Shown one piece after another: positions 60,516 through 64,000 of a stretch of DNA of 64,000 bases (its first letter is position 1; the number at the start of each line of letters is the position of its first letter). The stretch lies in the NCBI GenBank assembly GCA_948146395.1, contig OX411552.1, positions 55,974,399 to 56,038,398 on the forward strand, read 5' to 3'. The notes beneath the pieces were generated by a model that was not told the origin of the DNA, did not search any database, and saw only the letters and a list, made by a program, of their open reading frames with translations. This stretch comes from Fragum whitleyi (taxonomy: Eukaryota > Mollusca > Bivalvia > Cardiida > Cardiidae). Position numbers and translations under genes: made by a program.

Positions 60516-61189
60516 TGTATGACTTGTTACATACATGACCGAAGTTCTAATGTTATTATACACTAGCAAATGAGTTGACGTAGGCGTTAAGGTATTCGCT
60601 AGTTGGATCCAAAAATACAGATTCGATGTTTTGAAAAGAGAAAGTGCATGTAGTTTGACTGAACTTGCTCTCATAATTTGCAACGATACATCGAAATGGT
60701 GTTAGAAATATGCCTTTACGAACTATGGGCAATTCTTTGTTTCTTAATATCAACGTAAAGTTAAGAATCATTATATTTACAATGAATTTGGACATTAAAA
60801 TGGGCGTGTTTTCTGGTAATATTGAGAGAAGGTAATAACGAAATTTATCGACAATGAATAGAGAGCAACGTAACACCTAAAATGGGTAAAGCGAAATGAC
60901 TGGTCTTTAACCTTACACAATTCGCATATTTCTTAGATCCTTTAATATTTCAACAATAATAATGGCTTAACATGCATTTAATAGACATTTAAAATGATGT
61001 AGTACGGCTTAGTGGTGAATTGCCATCTCATTTTAAAAGGTAGGACATCTCTCTTTGAGTCTTTTGCTCTTGAACTATATGGTATTTTGAATGAAATGTT
61101 TTACAATATTATTTCTTCATCTCATTGAAAAAGATAGCAACCACAATTACGAATCGAACATTCTACCATTTATTAGATATAAACACAGA

Positions 61190-61465
61190 ACAAGAGGGCC
61201 GGGGTGGTCCTATAACGCTCACCATCGTCTCGTCGAAGCAAATTAAAAGTCGATGATATGCATGATATCTAGATCGTGAACAAGAAGATTTTCACCACGA
61301 CCCTCTTCTCCAATATCACATTGATAATCCCAATCATTCTGACCAAGTTTCATGCAGATTGAGTCATATGTGTGACACTAAAATTTTTGTCGACGGGCGG
61401 CGAACGACAGACACTCAATGATAATAAAAGCTCACCACGAGAACGTTGTGCTCAGGTTAGCTTAA
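61190..61465 (+). repeat. CAAGAGG-type repeat, short copy
   Basis: Starts CAAGAGGGCCGGGGTGGTCC then AACGCTCACC; ends AAAGCTCACCACGAGAACG, GTGCTCAGG. Only about 275 bp, an internally deleted copy with both ends kept. Confidence 0.75.
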
Positions 61466-61591
61466 AAAGATAAAATTCGGTTTCATTGTATAGTTTAATG
61501 TCATACATTTCTACTCCACCTTCTCCCGCTAGTATTTAAAGAGGAACAACAACACCATCCGAGAAACATAGGTCATTCCAATTTAAACATT

Positions 61592-61809
61592 TGTGACCCG
61601 TCATGCGAAAAGGGACCATCTGGGTAGTGCGTAAAGTGTCGACCCTAGTCAGACTGCGCGGTTTGCGCAGACTGACTACGCTCGAAACTTTTCGCAGTGT
61701 GTGAATCTTGAATGTTCAATTTACCTTCCAATAATGGACCCAATATCTTCTTCAAATTTTCATTTTACAGAGTTCCAAAATGTTCCGAGATGGTCCCTTT
61801 CTGCGTGAC
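61592..61809. mobile_element. MITE with GTGACCCGTCACGCG terminal repeats
   Basis: Starts TGTGACCCGTCATGCGAAAA; right end TGGTCCCTTTCTGCGTGACA is truncated by a few bases. Internal GACCCTAGTCAGACTGCGC palindrome kept. Ends about 50 bp downstream of the gene C stop. Confidence 0.82.
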
Positions 61810-61997
61810 AATAAACATTTATTCTTTTAGGGTGGGCTACTATAACGCGATAAGAAATCAGTTGCTCGAAAGTTCACATATATAGTAATACGGCTTCCAA
61901 CAAGCGATGTCGTTATTCCTCCAGTTACTACTCTCCCGTGACCTTGCACAGTATTCTTTCTTATGAACGCCTGTATATTCCGACCACAAAGCTGTAT

Positions 61998-62720
61998 AAT
62001 TGCAATCTAATAAAATAAAGAATTTTGATTGGTTTAAATCGCATCACGTGGGGAAATCCATTGCACTTTATTTCTGTATAAAATGCAATAGGTCTACCGG
62101 GAAACCCCCGACCTTCGATCTGCATGTCTTGTGTTTTCGGAATTCAGAACCCCTAGTTCCCCTTCCATATCGTAATATTGCTATTTAATATAATAAAATA
62201 TTTTCGAAAGAATTTATGATTAAAAGCATGCAGTTCAGATTCTGAGTCGATGTTTACAGCGAGTCGACGAAGACCACCAAGCAACCCTCTCAGCTAAGCC
62301 CGATCACGATAGTTTCGGTTTAAAATGCAGAATAACTTGTCAAAATTATGTTTAGATCATACGTACCTCTACGAATGACAAATTGTCGTTTATTTGTGTA
62401 CCATTTGTTTAACTTTATGCCGTTTAACTTCGATAGCGAGAAAAAATACACGATCTAAAAATAGATTGTGTAATACACGCAGAAAGTAGACTCGAAACTT
62501 TAATGTTTAGCCGAGTATTTTAATAGTTTCTTAGACCAAGATAATTGCAATTATAAGGGCAGAGTGTCTTTTTCACAGCGTTTATAGGGGTATAAAGTGC
62601 AATTGCCTTAGCACATAGCTTAAACATAACGCCCTACGGGCGTTACTTGCCATGTGCTAAGGCAATTGCACTTTATACCCCAATAAACGCAGTGAAAAAG
62701 ACACTCATCCCTATAGTCAA
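61998..62720. mobile_element. 0.7 kb insertion in gene C exon 5, with a strong hairpin
   Basis: TATA stands at both borders (GCTGTATA at left, TATAGTC at right), consistent with a TA or TATA target duplication. The right third (62489-62720) matches 37605-37830. Its hairpin at about 62566-62706 has roughly 70 bp arms (AAGTGCAATTGCCTTAGCAC with GTGCTAAGGCAATTGCACTT). The left part (ATTGCAATCTAATAAAATAA...) may belong to the same element or be an earlier insertion. A chance open frame, 62000-62188, lies in it. Confidence 0.75.
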
Positions 62721-62816
62721 TTTCATGTACATGTCCATCCGACGAGGTCCAGACTGTGTAATTATCACCCACTCTTTCCAAGTCGACCCAGAAATCTCCT
62801 GAAAAGGAAACAAAAA

Positions 62817-62860
62817 TACAAGAGGACCATCATAGTCCTATGTCTCTTTCCCGGGAAGTC
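62817..62860 (+). repeat. CAAGAGG-type repeat, start fragment
   Basis: ACAAGAGGACCATCATAGTCC is the same start as 35166. Only about 45 bp remain, in gene C intron 4, 19 bp from the exon edge. Confidence 0.6.
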
Positions 62861-63019
62861 ATCGCAAACCTTTGCAAAAATATATGAGCCGTTGCGAGAC
62901 ATTTCGAACAATTTTATGTGTGCTTGGTGGATTGACAAAGTGCATAATAGAAAATCACATAATTTAAAAATAATATCGACTGACAAGAAGAGGAGCTGAA
63001 AGCTTATCTACCTATGGAG

Positions 63020-63125
63020 TGTCGAGCGAAGACTCTGGTCAGCCTGTGCGGAAGCACAGACTGGCTTGAGACTTTGCTTTTTGCATATGTGAAATTGTTG
63101 GAAATGTAATGCGCATGTCCAGTTG
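63020..63125. mobile_element. Fragment of the TATGAGCCTGTG MITE
   Basis: AAGACTCTGGTCAGCCTGTG, GGAAGCACAGACTGG and GAAATTGTTGGAAATG match the interior and one end of 11655-11900. Confidence 0.6.
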
Positions 63126-63504
63126 AATAAATTGGGCCTATTACGAAGTAATGTATGCTAGGGCACCTAAGCCTTTTGACTATCTTGGGACATCACTTGC
63201 AAACTAGAAAAGGTCTAAAGCCTATCGTTTGAGAAAAAAATTAAAAAATTATTTCACATTCAAGGGTTGGGACAAGGATAGATAAATCTGAAATCAAGTT
63301 TGTCAACTTTATCTAACATTATAACGTTAATATAAATGTTATACCACATTAAGCCAGCAAATCTAAACAATCTTAACGTATTTTCATAACATCTGAAGCT
63401 TGCGTCTTTCTAACACTTTGTAAATTTTTCGTATAACTTTTTTTCATCTGTGGGAAAGATGAAATTGGCTTGAGTGGCATGTGCTAGTATTCTTTTGTCT
63501 TAGA

Positions 63505-63600
63505 AAAAACAACAAAACAAACAACAAAAAACAACAACAACAACAACAAAAAAAACCAAACAAAAACAAAACAAACAAAAACAAAAACAAAAAAAAAAAA
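63505..63600. repeat. (CAA)n and A-rich low-complexity tract
   Basis: CAACAACAACAACAACAAC core within A-rich sequence, 43 bp from the gene C exon 4 donor. Confidence 0.9.
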
Positions 63601-63642
63601 TGTCAACATAACGCCATCTAAAAGATTATCGAGACAAAATAC

Positions 63643-63770
63643 CTGGTAATTTGTTTGAAATGCCTTGAAAGAACAAAAGCTTTTCCCTGGTTAGAATGTT
63701 TGTTAAATTGGCGCCTTCATAGCCACATCGCTCCATAGCCTGCGTCTTGTTTACCTTTCTGCTGATGATT
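63643..63770 (-). CDS. Gene C exon 4: N-terminal half of a C-type lectin domain
   Basis: 128 nt, the same as in A and B. Acceptor GGTTCCAG, donor CCAG|GTATTT. It encodes IISRKVNKTQAMERCGYEGA, then NLTNILTREKLLFFQGISNKLP. Intact, so gene C decayed late if it is a pseudogene. Confidence 0.85.
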
Positions 63771-64000
63771 CTGGAACCATTTATACAATAAAAATGTTTT
63801 GCATCCCATATGCCAAAAGATAGGTTTTATTTGAAAAATCTAAATCCGCAAAGAATTACTAACACCTTAATGAGTATATAGTTCTTAAGCGCCACAAAAC
63901 ACAAATCCGTCGCCCATAACATTGTGCATTCTTTGAATCAGTTAACTCTTCTTCATGGTTTATAATTCGAGATTTCAAGATGTTACAGTTTGTGGTACAT

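Larger units (their letters stand above)
61858..63770 (-). pseudogene. Gene C: third lectin paralogue, last exon interrupted, 5' part outside window
   Basis: Visible parts: exon 4 at 63643-63770, the first piece of exon 5 at about 62721-62798 (FWVDLERVGDNYTVWTSSDG then HVHEID), and the last piece at 61858-61997 (YTALWSEYTGVHKKEYCARS, SNWRNNDIAC, YYYICELSSN and TGA). Joining the pieces restores an uninterrupted lectin frame, but about 0.7 kb of other DNA now lies between them. Read straight through, the protein ends inside the insert and loses the last three lectin cysteines. The PAN, linker and sushi exons should lie beyond 64000. The coding pieces have no other stop, so the break looks recent; the gene could still be intact on other haplotypes. 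Confidence 0.78.

Overview
This window looks like nuclear DNA of a marine lophotrochozoan, most likely a bivalve mollusc. Its genes are split by introns, the intergenic DNA is AT-rich and crowded with small transposons, tRNA-headed SINEs with what looks like a MetaSINE core are present, and so are degraded Ty3/gypsy and Tc1/mariner copies. No bacterial operon, CRISPR array or rRNA was seen. The species cannot be named from sequence alone.

Left part (about 5.8-17.9 kb, minus strand): a VPS4-like AAA ATPase gene. Nine exons were rebuilt by hand from splice sites and reading phase. They give 339 residues after one split codon and contain the whole AAA module and the VPS4-type C-terminus. The N-terminal MIT domain was not found. 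The Walker B acidic pair reads D-D instead of D-E, one arginine of the second-region-of-homology cluster is a cysteine, one intron has a GC donor, and one exon is only 38 nt.

Middle and right (23.2-64.0 kb, minus strand): a tandem family of secreted lectin-like genes. Gene A (23172-43870, 330 aa) and gene B (48916-55900, 324 aa) each have five exons: signal peptide plus PAN/apple domain, a short cysteine-rich linker, a sushi/CCP-like domain, and a C-type lectin domain in two exons. Splice phases agree at every junction (0, 1, 2, 1). A third copy, C, enters from the right edge; its last exon is cut by a 0.7 kb insertion, so it is probably a pseudogene unless the insertion is polymorphic. Duplicated sequence extends well upstream of genes A and B and includes a SINE and a GA microsatellite. 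The domain set suggests extracellular recognition or immune lectins (inference).

The rest is mobile DNA: at least eight terminal-inverted-repeat or foldback families, several present in 2-5 copies; a Ty3/gypsy remnant at 19.9-22.8 kb; two dead Tc1/mariner copies (33.2 and 47.3 kb); tRNA-SINEs; long GA microsatellites; and non-coding repeats of a type common in bivalves. Two of the most notable are a 975 bp TTAA-flanked element with roughly 300 bp inverted arms just upstream of gene A, and a roughly 4 kb nested inverted repeat inside gene A's third intron.
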